DNA of 64,000 bases from Lewinella sp. IMCC34191. GTDB lineage: Bacteria > Bacteroidota > Bacteroidia > Chitinophagales > Saprospiraceae. Positions 54,222 through 62,638 of the stretch are shown piece by piece. The DNA is taken from the NCBI RefSeq assembly GCF_003390935.1, contig NZ_QNQZ01000003.1, positions 416,724 through 480,723 of the forward strand. The letters are read 5' to 3'. The notes under the pieces were generated by a model, which worked only from the letters and a program-made list of their open reading frames with translations, made no database searches and was not told the DNA's origin. How positions within the stretch are numbered: the first letter of the stretch is position 1; every line of letters begins with the position of its first letter. The position numbers and the translations under genes were made by a program.

Positions 54222-56711
54222 ATGGCCAAAACAAAGAAAAAGAGCGGACAACTCGGTCTACGGATGGGACTGCGGGACGAGCGCATACCGAAATTATTCG
54301 GTCTGCTGCTGCTGTTCATCTCCGTTTACCTCACGGTTGCCTTCGTTTCTTACCTCTTCACCTGGAAGATCGACCAGGACCGCGTACTGCGCTTCAGCTG
54401 GAAACTGCTGAGCGAAGACGCCGCCACGGTGGACAACTGGCTGGGTCGCCTAGGTGCGTTTCTTTCCAACTTCTTCATTTACTTCTGCTTCGGCTTACCG
54501 AGTTTCATATTAGTGTACTTCCTCGGCCGCCTGGGTATTAACCGCCTGCGCAGGGCGCCGCTGCGTCCGATGGCGAACCTGTTCGTCAAGTTGATGCTGT
54601 TCACGCTGGGATTGTCCGTGCTGCTCAGCTTCGCTTTCGGTAGTTTAACCGACTTCCCGTTGGGTGGGGGCATCGGTGACTATCTGGTTTCCCACCTTTC
54701 CGGCGTGCTGGGTGGCTTCGGCGTGGTGTTATTGTTGCTCCTCCTCTTCGGATTGTACCTGATCTTTGAAGCCCGGATCGACTTCAACGGTACGCCCCGG
54801 CAGATCCGCAATGACGTCGTGGACCATTTTTCCGAGATGATCCGGTTCCGGGGAAAGCCGAAGCCCGCCGCTGCTTCGCGGACGAATACTACACCTGCGC
54901 CCCCGTCGCCCAACCTAACCGCGCCGAAGCGCGAGACCGAACGACCGCAGACCCTTTCGCCCGGCGACCGGGGCGACTTCGAAATCGAAGGCCCCAAGCC
55001 GCGTTTGCTTTCCGAAGAAGGCCGCGAGCAACTTAAAGGAGACCAGATGGAGATCCCGCTGGAATCCGTCGGTGACCTCACCCTGGTGAGCAAAGATCCC
55101 CTCGCGGTGGGTGGCGACAACCTAATCGTAGCCGACGGCGACGAGGGCATCGACACCAGCCTGGCCGTTACGGAGGAAAACAAAGACCACACTGAGCCCT
55201 ACGACCCGACCGCCGACCTGCCGTCTTACCAGAAGCCCCACTTTGAGTTGCTTGAAGAAGGCGAGACCGGCAAGCACGAGGTGGACCGTGCGGAACTGGA
55301 AGCGAACAAGGATCAGATCATCGAGACCCTGCTCAATTATAAGATTGAGATCACGAAGATCCGGGCGACTATCGGGCCTACGGTGACGCTGTACGAAATT
55401 GTGCCTGCCCCCGGCGTCCGCATCTCGAAGATCAAGAACCTGGAGGACGACATCGCCCTTTCGCTGGCCGCCCTCGGCATCCGCATCATCGCGCCCATTC
55501 CGGGCCGGGGGACCATCGGTATCGAGGTCCCGAATAAAAACCCGCAGATGGTGAGCATGCGGGAGGTGCTGGAGAGCGAGAAGTTCCAGACCGCCAAGAT
55601 GGACATTCCCCTGGCGCTCGGTAAAACCATCAAAAACGAGGTACTGATCGCCGACCTGGCCAAGATGCCCCACCTCCTGGTAGCGGGTGCTACGGGTCAG
55701 GGTAAGTCGGTCGGTATCAACTCGATCATCATGTCGATCCTGTACAAGAAGCACCCTAGTCAGGTGAAGCTCGTCATGATTGACCCGAAGAAGGTGGAAC
55801 TATTCCCCTACGCTAAACTCGAAAGTCACTTCCTGGCCTTCCTGCCGGGGCAGACGGAGCCGATCACCACGGAGACGACCAAGGTGATCCACATCCTGAA
55901 CTCGCTGTGTATCGAGATGGACCAACGCTACGACCTGCTCAAAAAGGCGGCGGCGCGGAACATCAAGGAATACAACGAGAAGTTCGTATCGCGGCGGCTT
56001 AACCCCGAGAAGGGCCATAAATTCCTCCCCTGGATCGTACTGGTGATTGACGAATTCGCCGACCTCATTATGACCGCGGGCAAGGAGGTGGAGATGCCCA
56101 TAGCGCGTCTGGCCCAGTTGTCACGGGCCGTTGGTATTCACCTGGTGATCGCTACCCAGCGCCCGTCGGTAAACATCATTACCGGGGTCATCAAGGCAAA
56201 CTTCCCCGCCCGGATCGCCTACAAAGTGACCGCCAAGGTGGACTCCCGGACCATCCTGGATTCCGGCGGTGCCGATCAGTTGATCGGACGGGGTGACATG
56301 CTGCTGAGCAACGGCGGTGATGTCGTCCGCCTGCAGGGGGCTTTCGTGGATACGCCGGAGGTCGAACAGGTCATCAATTACATTGGCTCGCAGCGGGGTT
56401 ACGTCGAGCCCTACCTACTGCCGGAGTACAACACCGACGAAGAGATGGCCGGCTCGGGTGCACTCAGTTATGCCGACCTCGACGATATGTTTGAAGACGC
56501 CGCCCGCCTGATCATTCAGCAACAGCACGGATCAACGAGTATGGTGCAGCGCCGCCTGAAGCTGGGCTACAACCGCGCGGGCCGGATCATGGACCAGATG
56601 GAGCAACTCGGGATCGTGGGCCCTTCCCAGGGGAGCAAGCCCCGTGAAGTGCTTGTGTACGATGAGATGGAGCTTACCCGCTTCATTGACGATTTGCGGA
56701 ATCGGGGTTGA
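54222..56711 (+). CDS. ftsK: DNA translocase FtsK
   Basis: 829 residues. Four membrane helices in the first about 200 residues, a Pro/charged linker (about 215-350), then the alpha/beta RecA-like motor with Walker A GATGQGKS near 489, Walker B WIVLVIDEFADL, and a C-terminal gamma winged helix (STSMVQRRLKLGYNRAGRIMDQME, shortened) that reads the chromosome's polar sequences. It pumps DNA at the division septum and activates XerCD dimer resolution. The linker is short compared with the E. coli protein. TAATTTCG lies in the promoter region. The gene is probably monocistronic; a structured 325 bp gap follows. Confidence 0.96.
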   Translation: MAKTKKKSGQLGLRMGLRDERIPKLFGLLLLFISVYLTVAFVSYLFTWKIDQDRVLRFSWKLLSEDAATVDNWLGRLGAFLSNFFIYFCFGLPSFILVYFLGRLGINRLRRAPLRPMANLFVKLMLFTLGLSVLLSFAFGSLTDFPLGGGIGDYLVSHLSGVLGGFGVVLLLLLLFGLYLIFEARIDFNGTPRQIRNDVVDHFSEMIRFRGKPKPAAASRTNTTPAPPSPNLTAPKRETERPQTLSPGDRGDFEIEGPKPRLLSEEGREQLKGDQMEIPLESVGDLTLVSKDPLAVGGDNLIVADGDEGIDTSLAVTEENKDHTEPYDPTADLPSYQKPHFELLEEGETGKHEVDRAELEANKDQIIETLLNYKIEITKIRATIGPTVTLYEIVPAPGVRISKIKNLEDDIALSLAALGIRIIAPIPGRGTIGIEVPNKNPQMVSMREVLESEKFQTAKMDIPLALGKTIKNEVLIADLAKMPHLLVAGATGQGKSVGINSIIMSILYKKHPSQVKLVMIDPKKVELFPYAKLESHFLAFLPGQTEPITTETTKVIHILNSLCIEMDQRYDLLKKAAARNIKEYNEKFVSRRLNPEKGHKFLPWIVLVIDEFADLIMTAGKEVEMPIARLAQLSRAVGIHLVIATQRPSVNIITGVIKANFPARIAYKVTAKVDSRTILDSGGADQLIGRGDMLLSNGGDVVRLQGAFVDTPEVEQVINYIGSQRGYVEPYLLPEYNTDEEMAGSGALSYADLDDMFEDAARLIIQQQHGSTSMVQRRLKLGYNRAGRIMDQMEQLGIVGPSQGSKPREVLVYDEMELTRFIDDLRNRG

Positions 56712-57036
56712 TTCGTTCTTCTTTTAGGGGCGTCGGCGTGGGGCTCAGACCTAAAAGTGAAAGGTGGGGTGTCAACAAAATTTTCTCCCTTAAAAACCGT
56801 TTTCAGGTGGAGGCTAAACGAGTTTTTACTCGGTAGTCTGCTGCAGCCTTCGGCGGTTTAGATTCAGGAAACCTTTGATGCCTGAATATTTATTCTGCCC
56901 CGCTACGACCGGTATGTACCGCATCGTAGCGAATGGAAAGAGCCGGAGAGGCAGCGCGTTGATTTTAAAGACACACAAATTTTAATTTCGCACCATCTCT
57001 TTTGAGAGAGGATGGGGAATTAGCAAACAAGCACAG
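56712..57036 (+). promoter_or_regulatory. Structured gap: ftsK 3' region and leader of the T9SS cargo gene
   Basis: 325 bp, no gene. Three inverted repeats are visible: ATTCAGG (56862-56868) with CCTGAAT (56881-56887); CGCTACGA (56901-56908) with TCGTAGCG (56924-56931), with an inner GGTA/TACC pair; and CCATCTCT with AGAGGATGG near 56993-57015. TAATTTCG at 56983-56990 with TTG 21 bp upstream is a plausible promoter for the downstream gene. The first two hairpins are upstream of that promoter, so they may end ftsK transcription or be operators; the third would lie in the leader. Confidence 0.5.
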
Positions 57037-59298
57037 GTGTATAATTTTAGATTCTCCCCACCGGGGTGCTGGGCCTGTCGTATCGCCCTGACCCTCCTTT
57101 TCAGCGTTTCCACGCTATCGCTTTCCGCCTTAACGGCCCTTTCCCCCGGTTGTGGTGGGACGACGTATTACCAGGATGATAGTGAGGGTAACGGCCTGGT
57201 AGTCATGGAAGCGGAAACTTCGACCTTCAGCCGCTCGTCTATCGTGGAAGGTCACCCTGATTGGGTGCTGTGGCTGGAATACACCAGTAACGATACAGGA
57301 AATGGGGGTTATGTACGGGTAAACACGACGAATCAAAACAGCGGAGTGGCTACCTATGATCAGGGGGCGGAGCTGTCCTTCGACATCGACTTTGTCAAGA
57401 CCGGCACCCACTACGTTTTCGTCCGCTTCCGCGCCAGAAACGACAATGATAATTCGCTTCACCTGGAATTTGATGGAACCCGGATTGGATCGTGGGCCTT
57501 TCCGTTGACGGGGAACACCTGGACGTGGGTGAGAATTCCGGTTCCCGTCGAACCATCGACCTTAGGCTTACACAACTTCAGTGTATACCACCTGGAAGAC
57601 GGGATGGAGCTGGACCGATTCCTCATTAGCAGCGACCCTGGCTTTGCGATTACCGGGATCGGTCCGGATGCGACCGAAGACGGCAGCAATCGTACGCGTG
57701 GTCTGGACGAGCGGGTCGAATACCATATGGACTACCGGACCGGCCAGGGGTTTGCCGTAATCGAAGCGGAACAGTACACATATAACATGAGCGGCCTGCT
57801 GGCGTACGAGTGTCGTCCCTGGGAAAACATTCCCGACCCCAGTGCAAGTGGTGGATCGTATATGGCCGTCGCACAGGCCCGTGAGCTGGTGCCAGACCAA
57901 CAAATCTGGTCCGCACCCTTAATGGACTACGAAGTCAACATTGACGTGACGGCCGAATACTTCGTCCATATTCGCCACCGAAGTCCTACGGAAGACGACA
58001 ATTCCGTCTTCGTTTCGGTGAATTACGCAGGTGTGGCGCAGTTTCGTCTCACGGCAACAACCGATTGGATGTGGGAAAGTCGGAGCCTGGGCGTGATTGA
58101 CCAAAACCTAGGCACCTTTTTGCTGAGCATCATCATGCGGGAAGACGCGACCCCCATCGACAAAATCATTATAACCTCCGACCCGAACTTCGTTCCCAAC
58201 GGTACCGGCCCCATTGAGACCGCCCTGGTGCCTGCTCGTCTGATCTATCAGCAAGACAATAGTCCGGAACACCTGGTCCAGCTCCCGATGGAAAGGCCGA
58301 GCCGCGACCTTCCCGGTGTGGGAGCTTACCAGAACCTACAGTGGAGAAACCAGGATGACGGGACGGCACTTAACGGTCAGTACGCAATCGTACCGAATGC
58401 CGGCGGCACGCACATCAACATTAACGGAGCTGCCTCGGCCAATGCCCCGGTGCAGGAGTTTGACATCAACTTCGTCCGTACCGGTACCCACTACCTCTAC
58501 GTTCGGCACCAATCGCCAAGCGGATCCGACAATTCCTATACCTACCTCTTCGACGGCGCGAAGATTGGGGAGGTCCACATCAATACGCTTTCCGCTACGG
58601 AGTGGCGCTTTTACGAGGATCTGCCCACCATCAATGTCCCCTCCACCGGCGTGCATACCTTTTCCGTTGCCATGCGGGAGGACGGTACGCCGATCGATCA
58701 CGTGACTATTTCCAGCAGTCCGGCCTATAACACCGCCGTACTGCCCGTGGAACTGTTTTCGCTCTCCGGAGAAGCGCTTTACGATAACAACCTGATCCTG
58801 TGGTCAACGGCATCGGAACGGAACACCGCCTACCACCACGTGGAGCGTAGCCTTACCGGTATGGATGACTGGGAAGCGATCTGCAGTATGCCGGCGGCGG
58901 GGACCAGCGACGACATAGTAGACTATGAATTTTACGATCGTCACCCCGCGAACCTAGGCTACTACCGCATCGTCACCGAGGATCTGGATGGGGCGGTCAG
59001 CATTAGCAGCGTGGTCGCAATAAGCCGGGGTGCCAAAGCATCCGATCAACTGGCTATTTACCCGAATCCGGCCGCAGACCACACCAATATCTCCTTCGAT
59101 CTGGCCACGGAACGAAAGGTTTTCTTTCAAATCATTACGCTGGGCGGGCGCCCGGTGGCGGAAAAGGAGTACAGCGGCCACGCTGGTTCCAACACCGTCG
59201 ACCTGCCCGTCGGCAATCTACCCGGGGGTAGCTATATGGTTACCGCTTCCGTACCCGGGAAAAACTTAATGGTAAGCCCGTTATATGTCGTTAAATAG
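57037..59298 (+). CDS. Secreted three-module protein with type IX sorting tail
   Basis: 753 residues. A hydrophobic N-terminal signal (ALTLLFSVSTLSLSALTAL) precedes three repeated beta-sandwich modules at about 52-205, 237-385 and 410-565. Each starts with a V-M/I-E-A-E-like strand, contains F/YVxxRxRS and ends D-R/K/H-xxISSDPxF. They look like carbohydrate-binding modules related to CBM6 or to the GH115 C-terminal domain. A linker region (VELFSLSGEALYDNNLILWS) typical of T9SS cargo and a Por_Sec_tail (LAIYPNPAADHTNISF, ending YVVK) follow. Secreted and anchored by the type IX system; binds a glycan by inference. The GTG at 57037 is the only usable start. No catalytic domain is present. Confidence 0.78.
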   Translation: MYNFRFSPPGCWACRIALTLLFSVSTLSLSALTALSPGCGGTTYYQDDSEGNGLVVMEAETSTFSRSSIVEGHPDWVLWLEYTSNDTGNGGYVRVNTTNQNSGVATYDQGAELSFDIDFVKTGTHYVFVRFRARNDNDNSLHLEFDGTRIGSWAFPLTGNTWTWVRIPVPVEPSTLGLHNFSVYHLEDGMELDRFLISSDPGFAITGIGPDATEDGSNRTRGLDERVEYHMDYRTGQGFAVIEAEQYTYNMSGLLAYECRPWENIPDPSASGGSYMAVAQARELVPDQQIWSAPLMDYEVNIDVTAEYFVHIRHRSPTEDDNSVFVSVNYAGVAQFRLTATTDWMWESRSLGVIDQNLGTFLLSIIMREDATPIDKIIITSDPNFVPNGTGPIETALVPARLIYQQDNSPEHLVQLPMERPSRDLPGVGAYQNLQWRNQDDGTALNGQYAIVPNAGGTHININGAASANAPVQEFDINFVRTGTHYLYVRHQSPSGSDNSYTYLFDGAKIGEVHINTLSATEWRFYEDLPTINVPSTGVHTFSVAMREDGTPIDHVTISSSPAYNTAVLPVELFSLSGEALYDNNLILWSTASERNTAYHHVERSLTGMDDWEAICSMPAAGTSDDIVDYEFYDRHPANLGYYRIVTEDLDGAVSISSVVAISRGAKASDQLAIYPNPAADHTNISFDLATERKVFFQIITLGGRPVAEKEYSGHAGSNTVDLPVGNLPGGSYMVTASVPGKNLMVSPLYVVK

Positions 59299-59614
59299 TC
59301 AAGATTCTTCCAATCCTTCTCCCCTCGGCCGGTACGGTATGCTTAGCCCCCGCCGATTTGGTAGCGGTCTTCCCCAGCCGGGGATGTCCTTCCGGGCGAG
59401 TCTCATCGAGCGCACGCTGATCCGTCGCTCGGCCGTGCAGCCAAGCAGACTCGCGCTTGCCTACGATCGGAAGTGGCATGCATCTACCGTTTGGCGCATC
59501 ATCCAGGTTAACGCTTTGGCTACTTCCGTTGGGGAGATGCTGTAAGCCGTTGAAGATAAATCCGGCTCTACCATACCATTGAGTCAACCAGAACAGCGCA
59601 ACGATTAGTAGCAC
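59291..59614 (-). CDS. Possible small protein after the barrel gene (doubtful)
   Basis: This 320 bp gap holds one open frame that might be real: 107 residues from a GTG, 4 nt after the barrel gene's stop on the same strand. The start VLLIVALFWLTQWYG is hydrophobic like an anchor, and the rest is basic and disordered (RGRATDQRALDETRPEGHPRL, shortened). I recognise nothing in it, and it runs slightly into the end of the T9SS cargo gene on the other strand. It may be a remnant or chance frame. The opposite-strand frame looks less like a protein. Confidence 0.25.
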   Translation of the reverse strand: MLLIVALFWLTQWYGRAGFIFNGLQHLPNGSSQSVNLDDAPNGRCMPLPIVGKRESAWLHGRATDQRALDETRPEGHPRLGKTATKSAGAKHTVPAEGRRIGRILTI

Positions 59615-59618
59615 TTGG

Positions 59619-60386
59619 TTAAAACACCCGAATATTTACTGCCAGGCGGAAGGTTGATATTCCTTCGAAATGGTGTTTTTCCCAACTGTCTTTTCTTCCG
59701 TCAAAGGGATCAACGTATTCGCCACCGTATTTTCGACCGATAGGCCCGAAACTCTTTTCGTACATGGCCGACAAGGAAAGTGTCGGCGAAAGTCTATACG
59801 CCAAGCCGAATCCGCCAAAGAGATTAAACCTGCTTAGGAGCGATTGCTGCCGTCCGTCGTCAACTATTTTACCGTCGTATATGGTGTAGTCTGCCTTCTC
59901 TGCAGGCAGGTTTCCCAAACTGTCAGGCAGGATCACCGTCGCTCCGTATTGACTGACCGCACCGGTAATCATTAATCCTCCATTGAGGAACATCCGCAAT
60001 GGACCGTCATCGGCCACCACGATAAAAGGACCTTCGACACCCACGTTCAGTCGCAACGCGTTCCAACCCTGGATGGCACTGCGGTAATTGATATCCGTCC
60101 TCCAATCAGCTGGATCGCTGTTGGCGCTATGCTTACCAAAGTCGCGGAAGACATAGAAGTCGCGGTATTGTTCATAGTCCAGGCCCGCGCTAACTTCACC
60201 GATGCGGCCACCGAAGTCGTAAGCGATTTGGGCACCCAGGCCGTAGCAACCCCCGACTTCCTCATTCAGGTTCTTGTCTTCATCCACCACCGAGAAGCCA
60301 ATAAACGTCCGCGCCGAATAGCTCCACTGTGCCGAAATGTTAGCAACGGCAAGCGTAAATAAGAGAGATAATGAAAAGGTCTTCAT
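59619..60386 (-). CDS. Outer-membrane beta-barrel protein B
   Basis: 255 residues. Signal peptide (SLSLLFTLAVANISAQ), then alternating aromatic/hydrophobic strands typical of small Bacteroidota barrels (YSARTFIGFSVVDED, GLGAQIAYDFGGRIGEVSAGLDYEQY shortened, FGGFGLAYRLSPTLSLSAMYEKSFGPIG shortened), ending in the aromatic C-terminus LAVNIRVF. No enzymatic motif. It starts 4 nt after the stop of the preceding barrel gene and is the fourth gene of the ECF sigma operon. The ATG at 60386 gives the signal peptide. Function unknown; probably a membrane component whose expression the sigma factor controls. Confidence 0.75.
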   Translation of the reverse strand: MKTFSLSLLFTLAVANISAQWSYSARTFIGFSVVDEDKNLNEEVGGCYGLGAQIAYDFGGRIGEVSAGLDYEQYRDFYVFRDFGKHSANSDPADWRTDINYRSAIQGWNALRLNVGVEGPFIVVADDGPLRMFLNGGLMITGAVSQYGATVILPDSLGNLPAEKADYTIYDGKIVDDGRQQSLLSRFNLFGGFGLAYRLSPTLSLSAMYEKSFGPIGRKYGGEYVDPFDGRKDSWEKHHFEGISTFRLAVNIRVF

Positions 60387-60390
60387 ACGG

Positions 60391-61212
60391 CTATTGGGGC
60401 TTGTAGACAATACCAATCGTGAGTCCTGAACGAAGGAATACTTCATGCGGAGACGGGCTTTGGAAGAAAGACTTATGAGGAAGACCATCCCCGAATGGAC
60501 CGGGTCTATTGTGTCCGATTTCACGGTTTTTTGAATCGACCTTGAATCGCGGGTTCTCGCCCGACTTATCGTATTTGGGTAGGGCAATACCACCATATCC
60601 AAGCAGATAGCCGCCCCCTCGCACAGCCAAGTTTTGATTTATCCAGACGGTATAATGAAGTTGAAAGCGTGCGCCGGGCTGGATCAGATCAAAGTATTCT
60701 ATTCTGGCGACCTGAACGGACTGCCACAAGGGGAACTCATTAGTGTTTTCGTATCCCTGATAACTGAAGGCACGGTAAGTCAATCGTTGCGTCAACTGTC
60801 CGTACCCCAGGGTGAGCAAGGCACTGCCCCCCAAATCCCCGGGGCCAATCCGGTAGTTCAGCTGCGGTCCACCACCGAGGTAGCCCCGTCGGTACATCTG
60901 CCTGACGTTGTCGAATCGTCTCAACTCCGTCCGGGAGGGGCTATCCTGCCCGACGGTCGGTATGGTGACCGGCAGTTCCCCCCAGCTTTCATCCGTGTCT
61001 TCCCATTCCCTTCCGGCGGTCCATACCCAGCTACACCCTCGGCGCTTGCGAAACTCCGCCTCAAAGGCTATGGCTCCAATCGACTCCCCCGGCTCGGAAA
61101 ACCCGGTTGAAAAGTGGAGGCCGAAACTCTTTTGGGAGACTAACGGTGATTCGTCTGCCTGCGCTCGCAATCCCAGCGGCACGAGCAGGATCAGTAAAAA
61201 GTAGTAATGCAT
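60391..61212 (-). CDS. Outer-membrane beta-barrel protein A
   Basis: 273 residues. Signal peptide (YYFLLILLVPLGLRAQ), then beta-strands with aromatic girdle residues (FGLHFSTGFSEPG, YLGGGPQLNYRIG, ALLTLGYGQLTQRLTY, VRGGGYLLGYGGIAL) and an ending LTIGIVYKPQ. It looks like a small outer-membrane barrel with unusually long, charged extracellular-like loops (about 220-255). The family is not recognised. It follows the anti-sigma gene by 5 nt and precedes barrel B by 4 nt, so all are one operon. It is not obviously homologous to barrel B, although the two have similar size and layout. Confidence 0.7.
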   Translation of the reverse strand: MHYYFLLILLVPLGLRAQADESPLVSQKSFGLHFSTGFSEPGESIGAIAFEAEFRKRRGCSWVWTAGREWEDTDESWGELPVTIPTVGQDSPSRTELRRFDNVRQMYRRGYLGGGPQLNYRIGPGDLGGSALLTLGYGQLTQRLTYRAFSYQGYENTNEFPLWQSVQVARIEYFDLIQPGARFQLHYTVWINQNLAVRGGGYLLGYGGIALPKYDKSGENPRFKVDSKNREIGHNRPGPFGDGLPHKSFFQSPSPHEVFLRSGLTIGIVYKPQ

Positions 61213-61217
61213 AGAAG

Positions 61218-61802
61218 TTAGTGCTTGTCGAAAATTGGGGTGGGGTAATAGCTCCCGGATGTCGATTCGGTTTCAATGGACGGAAGGTTGATATGCAAGC
61301 TGTCGTACACCGAATAGGCGGGTGACAGGCGGGGAAGCGGAGGTAAGGAAAGCAAGGGCACCACCTTCACTTCCGGGCGAGAGGGCCGAAGTGCTTGGGA
61401 GACTATGCCTGTGCTTATAACCGGCTGCATATTATCCGATACAGTAAGCGCAGCCGGGTTGGGCTGCTTATCGGTCGCCGGTTCCCCTAAAAGCGCATTG
61501 GTTTCGGTTTCGGCTGAGTGGATCGGCAGCGCCTTGTCGACTGATTGGGGACTCGCCACTACCCTATCCATCGGAACGGCTACGGGAAAGAATGAAATTC
61601 CCTGGTCAGCGCGCCCCGCGAAAAGAAGCCACACCGTCATCGTCCCGGCTAGCAAGAGCACACCGAGTACTGGCTTACGCCACTTTCCTCCGCGCCTCTG
61701 CTTGGGCAAGAGTTCCGACATGGCTCCCCAGTCAGCATCCGTAGCCGCAGGGGCGTACTCGCCCATACGCTCCCGCCACCGTTCTTCGTAGCCGTTTTTC
61801 AT
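61218..61802 (-). CDS. Probable anti-sigma factor (membrane)
   Basis: 194 residues. A short cytoplasmic N-terminus (MKNGYEERWRERMGEYAPAA, DWGAMSELLPKQ) precedes a single membrane helix at about 42-62 (LGVLLLAGTMTVWLLFAG) and a Pro/Ser-rich periplasmic part without known domain. That layout, and its ATG overlapping the sigma factor stop by four bases (ATGA), are those of an anti-sigma factor that binds the ECF sigma factor. No zinc-binding anti-sigma motif is seen, so the class is unclear. The start at 61802 is fixed by the overlap. Confidence 0.65.
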   Translation of the reverse strand: MKNGYEERWRERMGEYAPAATDADWGAMSELLPKQRRGGKWRKPVLGVLLLAGTMTVWLLFAGRADQGISFFPVAVPMDRVVASPQSVDKALPIHSAETETNALLGEPATDKQPNPAALTVSDNMQPVISTGIVSQALRPSRPEVKVVPLLSLPPLPRLSPAYSVYDSLHINLPSIETESTSGSYYPTPIFDKH

Positions 61803-62377
61803 AGTTCGTTTTCTATTTCCGGATGGACCGCCCGATAGTACCCTTGTAGCGTTTCCCGTGACTTCATCAATCGCCAACGGCTGGCGGTTTCGGTAATGCC
61901 CAACTCGACAGCTACATCGGCGTGGGTGTATCCGTCGAATACCACCAGGCTAAAGACGATGCGGAGGTGGTCGGGCAGCCGCTCCAACAGTTTGATGATG
62001 TCTTCCACCGCCAGTTGATCAAGTGCCCTATTCGGCACGGACACCGGCCAGACGAAGTTTTTGTCTACCACCTTTCGCTGGTCACGTGCTTGCTCGCGCA
62101 GGTAGCTCAGGGCCTGATTACGGACAATAGTGGCCAACCAACCATCAAAAGCCCCCTCCCCCCGGTAGCTGGCCAGTGCTCCGAAGATTTTCAGCATCGC
62201 CTGATTCAGCACGCCGACGGACTCTTCCCGATCACCCAGGTAGCGCAAACAGATCGGTAGGAGCTTCGGAAAATAGGCCCGGTAAAACTGCTCCTGCGCA
62301 CGCCTTTCCCCGCGGAGGCAGGCTTGAATCAAGACATCTTGGTCGGCTGGGGGGAGAAGCAAGGCGGGTAAGTTCAT
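61799..62377 (-). CDS. ECF-family RNA polymerase sigma factor
   Basis: 192 residues. Region 2 (EQFYRAYFPKLLPICLRYL, shortened, then FDGWLATIVRNQALSYLR) recognises and melts the -10 region; region 4 (LLERLPDHLRIVFSLVVFDGYTHADVAVELGITE, given in part as GYTHADVAVELGITE) is the helix-turn-helix for the -35. Many Bacteroidota ECF factors of this size sit next to an anti-sigma and outer-membrane proteins. Here the anti-sigma gene overlaps by four bases and two barrel genes follow, so the regulon includes at least its own operon if it is autoregulated. The ATG at 62377 is chosen over an upstream start. It lies downstream of the 60-bp repeats. Confidence 0.88.
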   Translation of the reverse strand: MNLPALLLPPADQDVLIQACLRGERRAQEQFYRAYFPKLLPICLRYLGDREESVGVLNQAMLKIFGALASYRGEGAFDGWLATIVRNQALSYLREQARDQRKVVDKNFVWPVSVPNRALDQLAVEDIIKLLERLPDHLRIVFSLVVFDGYTHADVAVELGITETASRWRLMKSRETLQGYYRAVHPEIENEL

Positions 62378-62490
62378 TCGTACACCCTTACTGACGCACC
62401 AGTTCGCTCTTGCGTGAGCGGAGGAATCCTTTTTTCGCAACTATTTTTTGATCTTACGCTGCAGCCGGAGAGACGTAGGTGGTGGTGGGC

Positions 62491-62638
62491 CTCCGAGATT
62501 CTTGAGGTCCTTTCCCGCTTCTTACGGAACACTCGCAGGTCCTGCGGACACTCCGAGGTTCCCTTGATCCGCAGCCGTTGTTGGGAGAACACTCACCGGT
62601 CCTCCGGACACTCCGAGGTTCTTGCAGTCGGTAAGTTT
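62491..62638. repeat. Degenerate 60-bp tandem repeats with hairpins
   Basis: CTCCGAG(A/G)TTC recurs at 62491, 62551 and 62611, exactly 60 bp apart. The best pair is 62527-62561 and 62587-62621 (35 bp, about four differences), each starting GAACACTC and ending GGACACTCCGAGGTTC. The first contains CGCAG-GTC-CTGCG, the second CCGG-TCCT-CCGG, so both keep a small stem although the bases differ. The array lies between the end of the DUF3616 gene and the sigma factor start. Confidence 0.7.

Noticed and set aside
54889..54912. ACACCTGCGCCCCCGTCGCC in the FtsK linker
   Set aside because: It resembles the element, but lies in a Pro/Ala-rich linker whose codons give such sequence by composition; not counted.
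59285..59545. Plus-strand 86-residue frame after the T9SS cargo gene
   Set aside because: It starts inside the end of the cargo gene, has no protein-like features and no promoter or ribosome site.
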